From contig DATENC010000026.1 of the NCBI GenBank assembly GCA_035275265.1, forward strand, positions 620,001-684,000: 64,000 nt of DNA, read 5' to 3'. The notes below the pieces were generated by a model, which saw only the letters and a list, made by a program, of their open reading frames with translations, ran no database searches and was not told where the DNA came from. Made by a program: the position numbers and the translations under genes. The stretch is from JACQAP01 sp035275265 (lineage in GTDB: Bacteria; Pseudomonadota; Gammaproteobacteria; Burkholderiales; JACQAP01). How positions within the stretch are numbered: position 1 is the stretch's first letter; the number at the start of each line of letters is the position of its first letter. Of this stretch, positions 25,239 to 32,359 are shown one piece after another.

Positions 25239-26864
25239 TTACCCTCTTCCCTCTTCCCTCTTCCCTCTTCCCTCGCCCCTCGCCTCCCGACTTCTCAACT
25301 TGAAGCGCTGTATTTTACCGGTTGCGGTCTTGGGTAGCTCAGGGACGAAATCGATCCAGCGCGGATATTTGTAAGGTGCGAGCCGGTCCTTCACGTGCTG
25401 CTTGAGCGCCTCTGCTAGCGCGCCAGAGCCGGTCACTCCCGGCTTGGTGACGACATAGGCCTTGGGCTTGACCAATTTCTGGTCGTCCGCTGCGCCGACG
25501 ACCGCGGCTTCAAGAACGTCGGGATGCGTCAATAGCGCGGCCTCCACCTCGAAGGGCGAAACATACATGCCGCTCACCTTGAGCATGTCGTCGGAACGGC
25601 CTCCGTAGGTGTAGTAGCCATCGTCATCGACGGTGTACTTGTCGCCGGCGCGAGTCCATGGGCCGACGAACGTCGCAAGCGTCTTGGGCCGGTTGTTCCA
25701 GTACATGATCGCGCTCGTAGGACCACTGATCTGCAGTTCGCCGATTTCATTGGGGCCGACTTCGCGACCCTCGTCGTCCACAAGGCGAATCCGGTAGCCG
25801 GGCACCGGCTTGCCGGTCGTGCCGTAGCGCACGTCGCGTGGACGATTCGAAAGAAAGATATGCAGCATCTCGGTGGAACCGATGCCGTCGAGCAAGTCGA
25901 TGCCGAAATACTCGGTCCAGCGCCTGCCGATGTGAGCAGGAAGCGCTTCTCCGGCCGAAGTGCAGATCCGCAAGGCGACGTCGTCCTTGCTCGGCAAGTC
26001 CGGGCTCGCGAGCAGGGCCGCGTACAACGTCGGAACGCCGTAGAAGATCGTGGGGCGGTGCTCCCTCAGGCGCTTGAACACGGCGGCGGGCGTAGGCCGT
26101 TCCGCCATCAGCACGGTGGTCGCGCCCACTGCCAGAGGAAATGTCAGCGAATTGCCCAACCCGTAAGCGAAGAAGAGCTTTGCCGCGGAGAAAACGACGT
26201 CGCTGTCACGAATGCCGAGGATCGGCTTGGCATAGAGCTCCGCAGTCTGGATCAGGCTGGAATGGACGTGGACTGTCCCTTTCGGCGTGCCGGTCGAGCC
26301 CGAAGAATAGAGCCAGAAACACACGTCGTCACAGGTCGTGGGCGCAGCTTGAAATTCGGTGCCGGCTTTCGCCATCAGCGATTGCAAGTGCGCGTGCCCA
26401 TGCGCATCCTTGCCAGACACGACGACATGTTTGAGGAACGGCAGGCTTTTCAGCAGCGGCTCGAAATTCGGCAGCAACGCTTCCGATACGACCAACACCT
26501 GCGCGCGACTGTCCTCCAGCATGAACCTGTAGTCCGCGGTGGTGAGCAGCGTATTGGCGGCGATCGGCACGATGCCGGCCTTGATCGCACCGAGGAACAC
26601 GCTTGGAAAATCGATCGTGTCCAGGTGAGCCAGCAGGATGCGATCATCCATGCCCAGACCAAGCGCCGAGAGCGCGTTGGCGGCACGATTCACCCGCTGC
26701 GCCAGTTCGGCGTAGGAATAACGGCCGGTGTCGTCGATGTACGCGAGCCGGTGCGCGCGCTGCGCGGCAAGGTTGCGTTCGATCAGGTCATGCGCCGCGT
26801 TGTAGTCACGCGGCACGTCGACGCGCGGCGGAGAGCCGCTGTGGTCGGCGCTCGATAGCTGCAC
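25239..26864 (-). CDS. bclA: Benzoate-CoA ligase
   Basis: A 541-residue acyl-adenylate-forming enzyme. I chose the GTG at 26864 because GGGGG precedes it and the family start follows; the open frame extends upstream without protein-like sequence. It shows the AMP-binding motif YSSGSTGTPKG at 186-196, LLDGIGSTEMLHIF, the hinge region GRSDDMLKVSGMYVSPFEVE and the catalytic lysine in TATGKIQRF (about residue 517). It activates benzoate to benzoyl-CoA in the cytosol, the entry step of the box pathway. The last 14 or so residues and the stop come from a C-rich repeat arm, giving an odd basic tail. Its start overlaps the shortened LysR gene by 59 bp. Confidence 0.95.
   Translation of the reverse strand: MQLSSADHSGSPPRVDVPRDYNAAHDLIERNLAAQRAHRLAYIDDTGRYSYAELAQRVNRAANALSALGLGMDDRILLAHLDTIDFPSVFLGAIKAGIVPIAANTLLTTADYRFMLEDSRAQVLVVSEALLPNFEPLLKSLPFLKHVVVSGKDAHGHAHLQSLMAKAGTEFQAAPTTCDDVCFWLYSSGSTGTPKGTVHVHSSLIQTAELYAKPILGIRDSDVVFSAAKLFFAYGLGNSLTFPLAVGATTVLMAERPTPAAVFKRLREHRPTIFYGVPTLYAALLASPDLPSKDDVALRICTSAGEALPAHIGRRWTEYFGIDLLDGIGSTEMLHIFLSNRPRDVRYGTTGKPVPGYRIRLVDDEGREVGPNEIGELQISGPTSAIMYWNNRPKTLATFVGPWTRAGDKYTVDDDGYYTYGGRSDDMLKVSGMYVSPFEVEAALLTHPDVLEAAVVGAADDQKLVKPKAYVVTKPGVTGSGALAEALKQHVKDRLAPYKYPRWIDFVPELPKTATGKIQRFKLRSREARGEGRGKREEGRG
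25241..25288 (-). repeat. C-rich arm of the dispersed repeat, inside the 3' end of bclA
   Basis: Four CCCTCTT units and CGCCCCTCG-type units. On the minus strand it is a G/A-rich run encoding the ligase tail (REARGEGRGKREEGRG) and supplying the TAA stop. No facing G-rich arm is seen nearby, so this copy is a half element. Confidence 0.72.
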
Positions 26865-27504
26865 TATTCCCCCCCTTCGGCGTCGTGGAAGGATTGTTCG
26901 CGTCCACGCCGAGCCCGTCAAGGAGCACGTCGCGCACGAACTGCTGTGCCAATGGCGCCAGCTCGCACCCGCTTGCATGCGCGAGGCTCCACTGCCGGTA
27001 GGGCGAATTGCCGGGAGCGTCGCCAGCCAAAGCCAGCAGGTAGACGTCGTCCTGGTTCTTCGCCATTCGCTCGACCAACTGCAAGTGTTCCTCGACGTGC
27101 AGACTTGCCTGGACCCCGGGATAACGCGAGCAGAACGCGGCAACCAGCCGCGCAGCCGACTGTCGTGTGGCGGGCACTGCCGCGACGCGCAGCATCTCCG
27201 GCCGCGGGCTGCGCAGCGCGGTAAGTCTGGCCTCGGCGCACTCGAGCAGCCCGAACAACTCGATGCACTGGTGCTGCAGCTCGCGGCCGGCGTGCGTGAG
27301 CACCAGGCCGCGGCCTTGCTGCTCGAATAGCGCAAGGTCCAGCGACTGGGCGAGCTTCTTGAGTTGCGTAGAGACGGTGGGCTGCGCGAGGTGCAGCTCT
27401 TCCGCGGCGCGCGTGACGCTGCCGAGGCGCGCGACCGCCTCGAACACCATCAATTGCGGAAACATACCGTGCCGGCAAAACCGGCGCAATCCATGACGGG
27501 GCAT
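26806..27504 (-). CDS. Shortened LysR-family regulator with an internal deletion in the effector domain
   Basis: A 232-residue protein; LysR proteins usually have about 300. The ATG at 27504 follows GAAGGAG. The DNA-binding half is intact (LMVFEAVARLGSVTRAAEEL, LAQPTVSTQLKKLAQSLDLALFEQ) and resembles the CbbR group. The effector half runs normally to LHVEEHLQLVERMAKNQDDVYLLALAGDAP. It then jumps to a stretch that looks like the normal C-terminal end of CbbR-like proteins (RQWSLAHASGCELAPLAQQFVRDVLL). Roughly 70-100 residues in the middle seem missing without loss of frame. It may be a constitutive or dead regulator. It sits behind a yybP-ykoY aptamer and overlaps bclA. Confidence 0.75.
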   Translation of the reverse strand: MPRHGLRRFCRHGMFPQLMVFEAVARLGSVTRAAEELHLAQPTVSTQLKKLAQSLDLALFEQQGRGLVLTHAGRELQHQCIELFGLLECAEARLTALRSPRPEMLRVAAVPATRQSAARLVAAFCSRYPGVQASLHVEEHLQLVERMAKNQDDVYLLALAGDAPGNSPYRQWSLAHASGCELAPLAQQFVRDVLLDGLGVDANNPSTTPKGGNSAAIERRPQRLSAARRRAA

Positions 27505-27559
27505 CGCCTGCTCCTTCGTCGAGTCCTTCGGTCGGGCCGCGCCACATGGCTCGGCCGGG

Positions 27560-27653
27560 CCCGAGGTCTCGCTTGCAGCTTTGCGCTGCCCGTGCGGCCG
27601 GGGACGGATCCCGTATTGACGGCCGCGACGCGAAGAAGCTACTCCCCTGCGGG
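27560..27653 (-). ncRNA. yybP-ykoY manganese riboswitch aptamer
   Basis: The minus strand carries all conserved parts of the yybP-ykoY aptamer in order: GGGGAGTAGC (27638-27647), CCGTCAATACGG (27611-27622) and CAAGCGAGACCTC (27564-27576). The closing helix P1 is CCCG(C)AGG at 27646-27653 with CCTCGGG at 27560-27566, seven pairs with one bulge. The family binds Mn2+ and normally sits upstream of manganese exporters such as alx/terC or mntP. Here it points away from terC, towards the shortened LysR gene whose ATG is at 27504. A strong hairpin, GGCCG(A)GCC-ATGT-GGC(G)CGGCC, lies between aptamer and ribosome-binding site without a U-run, suggesting control of translation. Confidence 0.9.
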
Positions 27654-27666
27654 TACTACGGCCCAG

Positions 27667-27695
27667 ATCATAGCCCGGTCGCGGCCGCAGGACAA
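27667..27695 (-). promoter_or_regulatory. Sigma70-like promoter of the riboswitch transcript
   Basis: On the minus strand TTGTCC (27690-27695) and TATGAT (27667-27672) are spaced by exactly 17 bp. The expected start, about 27660, falls a few bases before the aptamer P1 helix. This supports transcription of the aptamer in the minus direction, towards the LysR'-bclA genes. Confidence 0.75.
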
Positions 27696-27699
27696 CCCT

Positions 27700-27724
27700 G
27701 ATCCATCGCGATTCGCGATGGATC
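27700..27724. promoter_or_regulatory. Perfect 12-bp-arm palindrome between terC and the riboswitch promoter
   Basis: GATCCATCGCGA and TCGCGATGGATC are perfect complements around one T. Within it ATCGCG-ATT-CGCGAT has the T-N11-A dyad typical of LysR-type sites. It lies just upstream of the -35 box at 27690 and 70 bp before the terC start, so it could serve as a shared operator. No U-run follows, so a terminator is unlikely. Confidence 0.6.
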
Positions 27725-27793
27725 GCATCGCAATTCTTCAATTTTCGCATCCGATGCCGCGCGACACACTGCTGCACACGAAAGGAGGGCGGC

Positions 27794-28492
27794 ATGGATC
27801 TCGTCCTTACTCCCGAATTCTGGTCGGCGCTTACGGCAATCATCGTCATCGACCTGGTGCTGGCGGGCGACAACGCGATCGTCATCGCTTTGGCGGCACG
27901 CAACCTGCCCCGCATATATCAACGCAGAGCGATCCTGTGGGGTACGGTCGGCGCCATTGCCGTGCGCACAGGTCTCACGGTGGGCGCGCTTTCGCTGCTC
28001 AAGGTTCCTGGCCTGATGCTGGCGGGCGGCATTCTGTTAATCTGGATCGCCTGCAGGCTGCTGACGGGCAATGGCGGCGGCCAGGAGCATGACGTCGCCC
28101 CGGCCGCCACGTTCTGGGCCGCGATGCGCACGATCGTCATCGCCGATGCGGTCATGGGCCTGGACAATGTGCTAGCGGTGGCGGGTGCTGCGAATGGCTC
28201 GGTATTGTTGGTGGTGCTGGGGTTGCTCATCTCGATCCCGCTCGTGGTGTGGGGATCGACCCTGATCCTGCACCTGCTGAAACGTTTTCCCGGCCTGCTG
28301 TACGTGGGCGGCGGCGTGCTTGCGTGGACCGCGGTCAAGATGATCACCGGTGAGCCGTTCGTAGGCGAGTTGCTGCAGGAGCGCCGCGGTGCGGTCAACG
28401 CGCTCTACGTTCTCGTGATCGGTGGCACCCTGGGCATCGGCTGGCTGCGCAACCGCCGCGCAACCACGCAGAAGGCCATAGAGAAAGCCTGA
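27794..28492 (+). CDS. TerC-family integral membrane protein (YjbE type), probable metal exporter
   Basis: A 232-residue protein with seven predicted membrane helices and AAAGGAGGG before the ATG. The two TerC repeats show the acidic-residue motifs: AIIVIDLVLAGDNAIVIALAARNLP in helix 1 and MRTIVIADAVMGLDNVLAVAGAANG in the second half, with the paired Asp/Asn residues. TerC proteins are implicated in manganese export, among other metal roles. The gene is divergent from a yybP-ykoY aptamer, the usual regulator of such exporters, but the aptamer is on the opposite strand. It is followed 11 bp later by a universal-stress-type gene. Confidence 0.9.
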   Translation: MDLVLTPEFWSALTAIIVIDLVLAGDNAIVIALAARNLPRIYQRRAILWGTVGAIAVRTGLTVGALSLLKVPGLMLAGGILLIWIACRLLTGNGGGQEHDVAPAATFWAAMRTIVIADAVMGLDNVLAVAGAANGSVLLVVLGLLISIPLVVWGSTLILHLLKRFPGLLYVGGGVLAWTAVKMITGEPFVGELLQERRGAVNALYVLVIGGTLGIGWLRNRRATTQKAIEKA

Positions 28493-28503
28493 GAGGAAGG
28501 TCC

Positions 28504-29004
28504 ATGAAAATCCTGATTCCCGTCGATGTTTCGCAAGCGGCACTCGCTCCAGTCGACCACCTGGCGGCACTCGTGGATCGTGGCATCAACGTCGAGGCAC
28601 TGGTGCTCAATGTGCAACCGCGCTTCCCTCAGTACATCGCGCGCTTCACCACCAGGGCCGACCGCGAGTCGTTGCGCGCCGAGCGCAGCAGCGCGGCAAT
28701 GGCGGCAGCCATCGAAGGCTTATCGCAGGCCGGCGTCCCGTTCCGCGCCATGACCGAGCTGGGGATGCCCGCTGAGCGCATTGCTGCAGTGGCCGAGCGC
28801 GAACAGGTCGACGAGGTCATGATCGGGGTCGGGCGGCACCCAGCCTGGCTGCGCTGGGTCAACCCCTCCATCGCCCAGGGTGTAATGGATCTCACCGACA
28901 TCCCCGTCACAGTGCTGTCTCGCGGGCGCGCCGGCGCACTCGAGCGCTATGCCCTGCCGTTGGGCCTCGCCGGGCTCGCCGTCCTGCTCTACGCCATCGA
29001 GTAG
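28504..29004 (+). CDS. Universal stress protein-like domain with C-terminal membrane anchor
   Basis: A 166-residue protein with AGAGGAAGG before the ATG. The N-terminal MKILIPVDVSQAALAPVDHLAAL and the central GMPAERIAAVAEREQVDEVMIGVGRHP are UspA-fold features, followed by VMDLTDIPVTVLSRG. The ATP-binding glycine motif of classic UspA is not clear. The last 20 residues (LPLGLAGLAVLLYAIE) form a hydrophobic anchor, unusual for the family. It forms a probable operon with the terC-like gene and overlaps the convergent flavodoxin gene by 16 bp. Confidence 0.75.
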   Translation: MKILIPVDVSQAALAPVDHLAALVDRGINVEALVLNVQPRFPQYIARFTTRADRESLRAERSSAAMAAAIEGLSQAGVPFRAMTELGMPAERIAAVAEREQVDEVMIGVGRHPAWLRWVNPSIAQGVMDLTDIPVTVLSRGRAGALERYALPLGLAGLAVLLYAIE

Positions 29005-29462
29005 GCCTCCCGCACCTTCTCCATCCACCCTCCCACCCATTCAACCGCGACTTCCTCGGGCATGGTGCCGGCGCTGGCATCGTGCAGCATGACCTCGCCG
29101 ACCCTCCCGGCACCAAGTTCGGAAAGGATTTGGTCGAAACGCTTGCCGCCGTTGCAGAAGGTCTCGGCGTAGGTGCGATCGCCCAGCGCGATCACTCCGT
29201 ATTGCACGTTGGAGAGATCCGGCCGCGCATTCTGCAGCGACTCGTAAAGCTGCTTGGCATTGTCCGGAACGTCGCCCTGGCCATAGGTCGAGGTGCAGAT
29301 GAGGAACAGGCCGCCGCCGGCAAACGCCGTCGCGTCCAGTCCGTCCATCAGCCGCGTTTGCGCCTGCATATCCCCATCATCGAGACGCAATTCCAATTCC
29401 TGGGCGACCAATTGGGCGGTGCCAGTCATGGTGCCGACCAGGATTGTGAGTTTCAGCGCCAC
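28989..29462 (-). CDS. Flavodoxin domain protein (MioC-like)
   Basis: A 157-residue protein from a GTG at 29462 with GGAGG at the right spacing. It is a complete flavodoxin-like domain: KLTILVGTMTGTAQLVAQEL (phosphate-binding loop), LFLICTSTYGQGDVPDNAKQL (isoalloxazine loop) and VIALGDRTYAETFCNGGKRFD. It should bind FMN and carry electrons in the cytosol. It is divergent from boxR, 105 bp apart, and could supply electrons in benzoate oxidation, but it is not BoxA, which is a larger ferredoxin/flavin reductase. Confidence 0.85.
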   Translation of the reverse strand: MALKLTILVGTMTGTAQLVAQELELRLDDGDMQAQTRLMDGLDATAFAGGGLFLICTSTYGQGDVPDNAKQLYESLQNARPDLSNVQYGVIALGDRTYAETFCNGGKRFDQILSELGAGRVGEVMLHDASAGTMPEEVAVEWVGGWMEKVREAYSMA

Positions 29463-29567
29463 TGCCGACACCTCCGGATCATGAATTCCATTGAATTCGC
29501 CAGCACATGTATTATCATGCCACTTTATGGGTAGACAAGCAGTATATTGCACTATCCTATGGGAGTA

Positions 29568-30476
29568 ATGATGGGCGCACGCGATCCGAAACCGGCCGCA
29601 TCGCACCTGAGCGCTGGCGATGCAGCATTCCTGCAGAAGCTCGGCGAGCGCGTGCGCGAGGCCCGCGCACGGCGCGGCATGACCCGCAGGATCCTGGCGC
29701 GCGATTCGGGCGTCTCCGAGCGTTACCTGGCCCAACTCGAAGCCGGGCAGGGAAACGTCTCGGTATTGTTGCTGCGGCAGATCGGCGCTGCGCTTGGCAT
29801 TCCGCAGAACGATCTGCTGCGCGACGACGACAATCAAGCAGTGGAGCTGACCCTGATTCAGCAGTTTCTGCAGCGGCTTCCGAAACAGCGACTCGCGCGC
29901 ATTCGCGCGCAGTTGCTGCGTGACTTCGGCAGTCCTCCGGCCGATCGCGGCAAACGTATTGCGCTCATCGGCCTGCGTGGCGCAGGCAAATCCACACTGG
30001 GCGCGGCGTTGGCAAGGAAAATCGACGTGCCCTTCGTCGAGCTGGACCGACAGATCGAGCGCGATGCCGGAATCAGCCTCTCGGAAATTTTTCTTCTCTA
30101 TGGACAACAGGGCTACCGTCGCTACGAGCGTCGCTGCCTCGAGAAAGTTATCGAGAGTCATGGGCGTTGCGTGATCGCCACGGGCGGCAGCATCGTCTCC
30201 GAAGCGGCTACGTACGACTTGCTGTTGTCGACCTGCTTCACCGTGTGGCTCAAGGCGTCGCCCGAGGAACACATGGCAAGGGTGCTGGCGCAGGGCGACA
30301 CACGGCCGATGGCCGGGAACGCGCAGGCGATGGAAGACCTTCGCCGTATTCTCGACGGCCGCGGCATGCTTTACGGACAAGCCGACGCAACCGTGGATAC
30401 AGGCGGTCAAACTGTCGAGCAAAGTCTCAGGGCCCTGAAAAAGTCCGTCAGCCTGAAAGAGGTGAAAACAACATGA
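29568..30476 (+). CDS. boxR: BoxR transcriptional regulator (XRE domain fused to shikimate-kinase-like domain)
   Basis: A 302-residue fusion. The start is one of two adjacent ATGs (29568/29571) after GGGAG; a TTG at 29547 is also in frame. Residues about 25-85 are an XRE helix-turn-helix (VREARARRGMTRRILARDSGVSERYLAQLEAG). From about residue 128 there is a shikimate-kinase-like domain with P-loop GLRGAGKST at 135-143. This architecture is that of BoxR/BzdR, repressors of aromatic degradation that sense benzoyl-CoA through the kinase-like domain. Its TGA overlaps the boxC ATG, so it heads the boxR-boxC-boxB unit. Confidence 0.93.
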   Translation: MMGARDPKPAASHLSAGDAAFLQKLGERVREARARRGMTRRILARDSGVSERYLAQLEAGQGNVSVLLLRQIGAALGIPQNDLLRDDDNQAVELTLIQQFLQRLPKQRLARIRAQLLRDFGSPPADRGKRIALIGLRGAGKSTLGAALARKIDVPFVELDRQIERDAGISLSEIFLLYGQQGYRRYERRCLEKVIESHGRCVIATGGSIVSEAATYDLLLSTCFTVWLKASPEEHMARVLAQGDTRPMAGNAQAMEDLRRILDGRGMLYGQADATVDTGGQTVEQSLRALKKSVSLKEVKTT

Positions 30477-32155
30477 ACGCCGTTTTGGAGAAAACTCCGC
30501 CCGATTCCCAGCCGCCGACGCTGTACGACGCGCACCCCGACCGCTACGTCCACTGGCGACTGTCCTTTGACGGCGCAGTGGCCACACTCGCAATGGACGT
30601 GAACGAAGAAAAGGGTCTCAAGCCCGGCTATAAATTGAAATTGAACTCCTACGATCTGGGCGTTGACATCGAGCTCTACGACGCGCTCAACCGCATCCGC
30701 TTCGAGCACCCCGAGGTGAAGTGCGTGGTGATCACCAGCGCGAAGGAGCGCATGTTCTGCTCCGGCGCCAACATCTACATGCTGGGGCTTTCGAGCCATG
30801 CATGGAAAGTAAACTTCTGCAAATTCACCAACGAAACGCGCAATGGCCTCGAGGACTCGAGCCGTCACGATGGACTGAAGTTCCTTGCCGCGGTGAACGG
30901 CACGGTCGCCGGCGGAGGCTATGAGCTGGCGCTTGCCTGCGACGAAATCCTGATGATCGACGATCGTTCTTCCACCGTGAGCCTGCCGGAAGTGCCATTG
31001 CTGGGTGTGCTTCCCGGTACCGGCGGACTGACGCGGCTCACTGACAAGAGAAAGGTGCGGCGCGATCTCGCCGACGTGTTCTGCTCGACCTCGGAAGGCG
31101 TGCGCGCCGATCGTGCGCAACTGTGGCGCCTGGTCGATCGGATCGCCAAACCCCAGCAGTTTGCCGCAGCCGTTGCGGAACGCACCAAGGCGCTTGTCGC
31201 GCAGAGCAAACGTTCCGGAACCGGGAAATCCGTTGCGCTGCCTGCATTGGCACGCACCATCGATGCGCCTGGTTACCACTACGGCCATGTGGACGTGGCG
31301 ATCGACCGCAAGGCACGCACAGCGACGCTCACGGTGCGTGCACCCGCCGAGCCGCAACCGGCGGACCTCGACGGAATACACGCGGAGGGTGCAGCCTGGT
31401 GGCCGCTGGCAATGGCGCGTGAACTGGACGACGCAATCCTGATGCTGCGCACCAATGAACTGGAGGTCGGTACCTGGATTCTGAAAACGCGCGGCGATGC
31501 GGACGCGGTGCTCGCGAACGACGCGATGCTCACTCGTCATCGGGACGACTGGTTCGTACGCGAAGTGACTGGGATGTTGCGCCGGACGCTGGCGCGATTC
31601 GACGTATCCTCCCGCACGCTGTTTGCGATCATCGACCAGGGTTCGTGTTTCGCCGGAACGCTTGCCGAAATGGCATTCGCCGCCGACCGCAGCTACATGC
31701 TTCTGTCGGAAGATCAACCCGATGCGCCTTGCATGATCCTGTCGGAAATGAACTTCGGCGCCTACCCGATGGTGAATCATCTGACGCGGATGGCCACGCG
31801 CTACTGCGCCGATGAGGAAAAAATCGCAACACTGCGCTCACGCATCGGCGAGAAACTCGACGGCGCAGGTGCACGGGACAGCGGCCTGGTCACATTCGCG
31901 CCGGACGACATCGATTGGGACGAGGAGGTGCGCATCGCCATCGAGGAACGCGCGAGTCTTTCTCCCGACGCGCTTACCGGGATGGAGGCTAACCTGCGCT
32001 TCGGGGGCGCGGAAACCATGGAGACACGCATCTTCGGCCGGCTCTCCGCATGGCAGAACTGGATCTTCAACCGCCCGAACGCTGTCGGTGAGCATGGGGC
32101 GCTGAAAGTGTTCGGTTCCGGCTCGAAAGCAAAATTCAATTGGGAAAGAGTTTAG
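30473..32155 (+). CDS. boxC: Benzoyl-CoA-dihydrodiol lyase / 2,3-epoxybenzoyl-CoA hydrolase BoxC
   Basis: A 560-residue protein with two crotonase-like halves, the length expected for BoxC. It overlaps boxR by 4 bp (ATGA). Typical parts are LKPGYKLKLNSYDLGVDIEL, MFCSGANIYMLGLSSHAWKVNF (CoA/oxyanion region), GTVAGGGYELALACDEI and GVLPGTGGLTRLTDKR, and in the second half FAIIDQGSCFAGTLAEMAFAADR. BoxC opens the ring of 2,3-epoxybenzoyl-CoA, releasing formate and 3,4-dehydroadipyl-CoA semialdehyde, in the cytosol. Its substrate comes from BoxB, encoded next. Confidence 0.96.
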   Translation: MNAVLEKTPPDSQPPTLYDAHPDRYVHWRLSFDGAVATLAMDVNEEKGLKPGYKLKLNSYDLGVDIELYDALNRIRFEHPEVKCVVITSAKERMFCSGANIYMLGLSSHAWKVNFCKFTNETRNGLEDSSRHDGLKFLAAVNGTVAGGGYELALACDEILMIDDRSSTVSLPEVPLLGVLPGTGGLTRLTDKRKVRRDLADVFCSTSEGVRADRAQLWRLVDRIAKPQQFAAAVAERTKALVAQSKRSGTGKSVALPALARTIDAPGYHYGHVDVAIDRKARTATLTVRAPAEPQPADLDGIHAEGAAWWPLAMARELDDAILMLRTNELEVGTWILKTRGDADAVLANDAMLTRHRDDWFVREVTGMLRRTLARFDVSSRTLFAIIDQGSCFAGTLAEMAFAADRSYMLLSEDQPDAPCMILSEMNFGAYPMVNHLTRMATRYCADEEKIATLRSRIGEKLDGAGARDSGLVTFAPDDIDWDEEVRIAIEERASLSPDALTGMEANLRFGGAETMETRIFGRLSAWQNWIFNRPNAVGEHGALKVFGSGSKAKFNWERV

Positions 32156-32170
32156 GGCTGACCCTTCGAC

Positions 32171-32337
32171 GCTGAGGCGCGGAGAAGAGCAGAGGACGTA
32201 GAGGATGACCTTGGTGGCACATTGTGTTGGCGTGCGATCTGGCGTAGCAAACCCAGTCGATGGTGCCAACCGACTATCAATGAACGAAGTTGGCTATCCC
32301 GTTTTTCTCCGTGTCCTCTGCGTTCTCTGCGTCTGTG
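32171..32337. repeat. Inverted repeat element between boxC and boxB
   Basis: The left arm (32171-32204, GGAGAAGAGCAGAGGACGTA) is a diverged reverse complement of the right arm (32302-32337, CTCCGTGTCCTCTGCGTTC); CAGAGGAC/GTCCTCTG is exact. The arms enclose about 97 bp without a gene. This CTCTGCG-type sequence is common between genes in diverse bacteria. It accounts for the 204-bp gap in an otherwise tight operon. Confidence 0.65.
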
Positions 32338-32359
32338 TTGGGTGTAGATCGGAGTAACC

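Noticed and set aside
26918..27547. 209-codon frame starting in the riboswitch expression platform
   Set aside because: Arg/Ala/Pro-rich shadow of the LysR frame with no domain resemblance.
27700..27724. Palindrome as terminator of terC or LysR' transcripts
   Set aside because: It lies upstream of both starts and has no U-run on either side.
28989..29462. Flavodoxin gene as BoxA
   Set aside because: BoxA is a larger iron-sulfur/flavin reductase; this is a single FMN domain of 157 residues.
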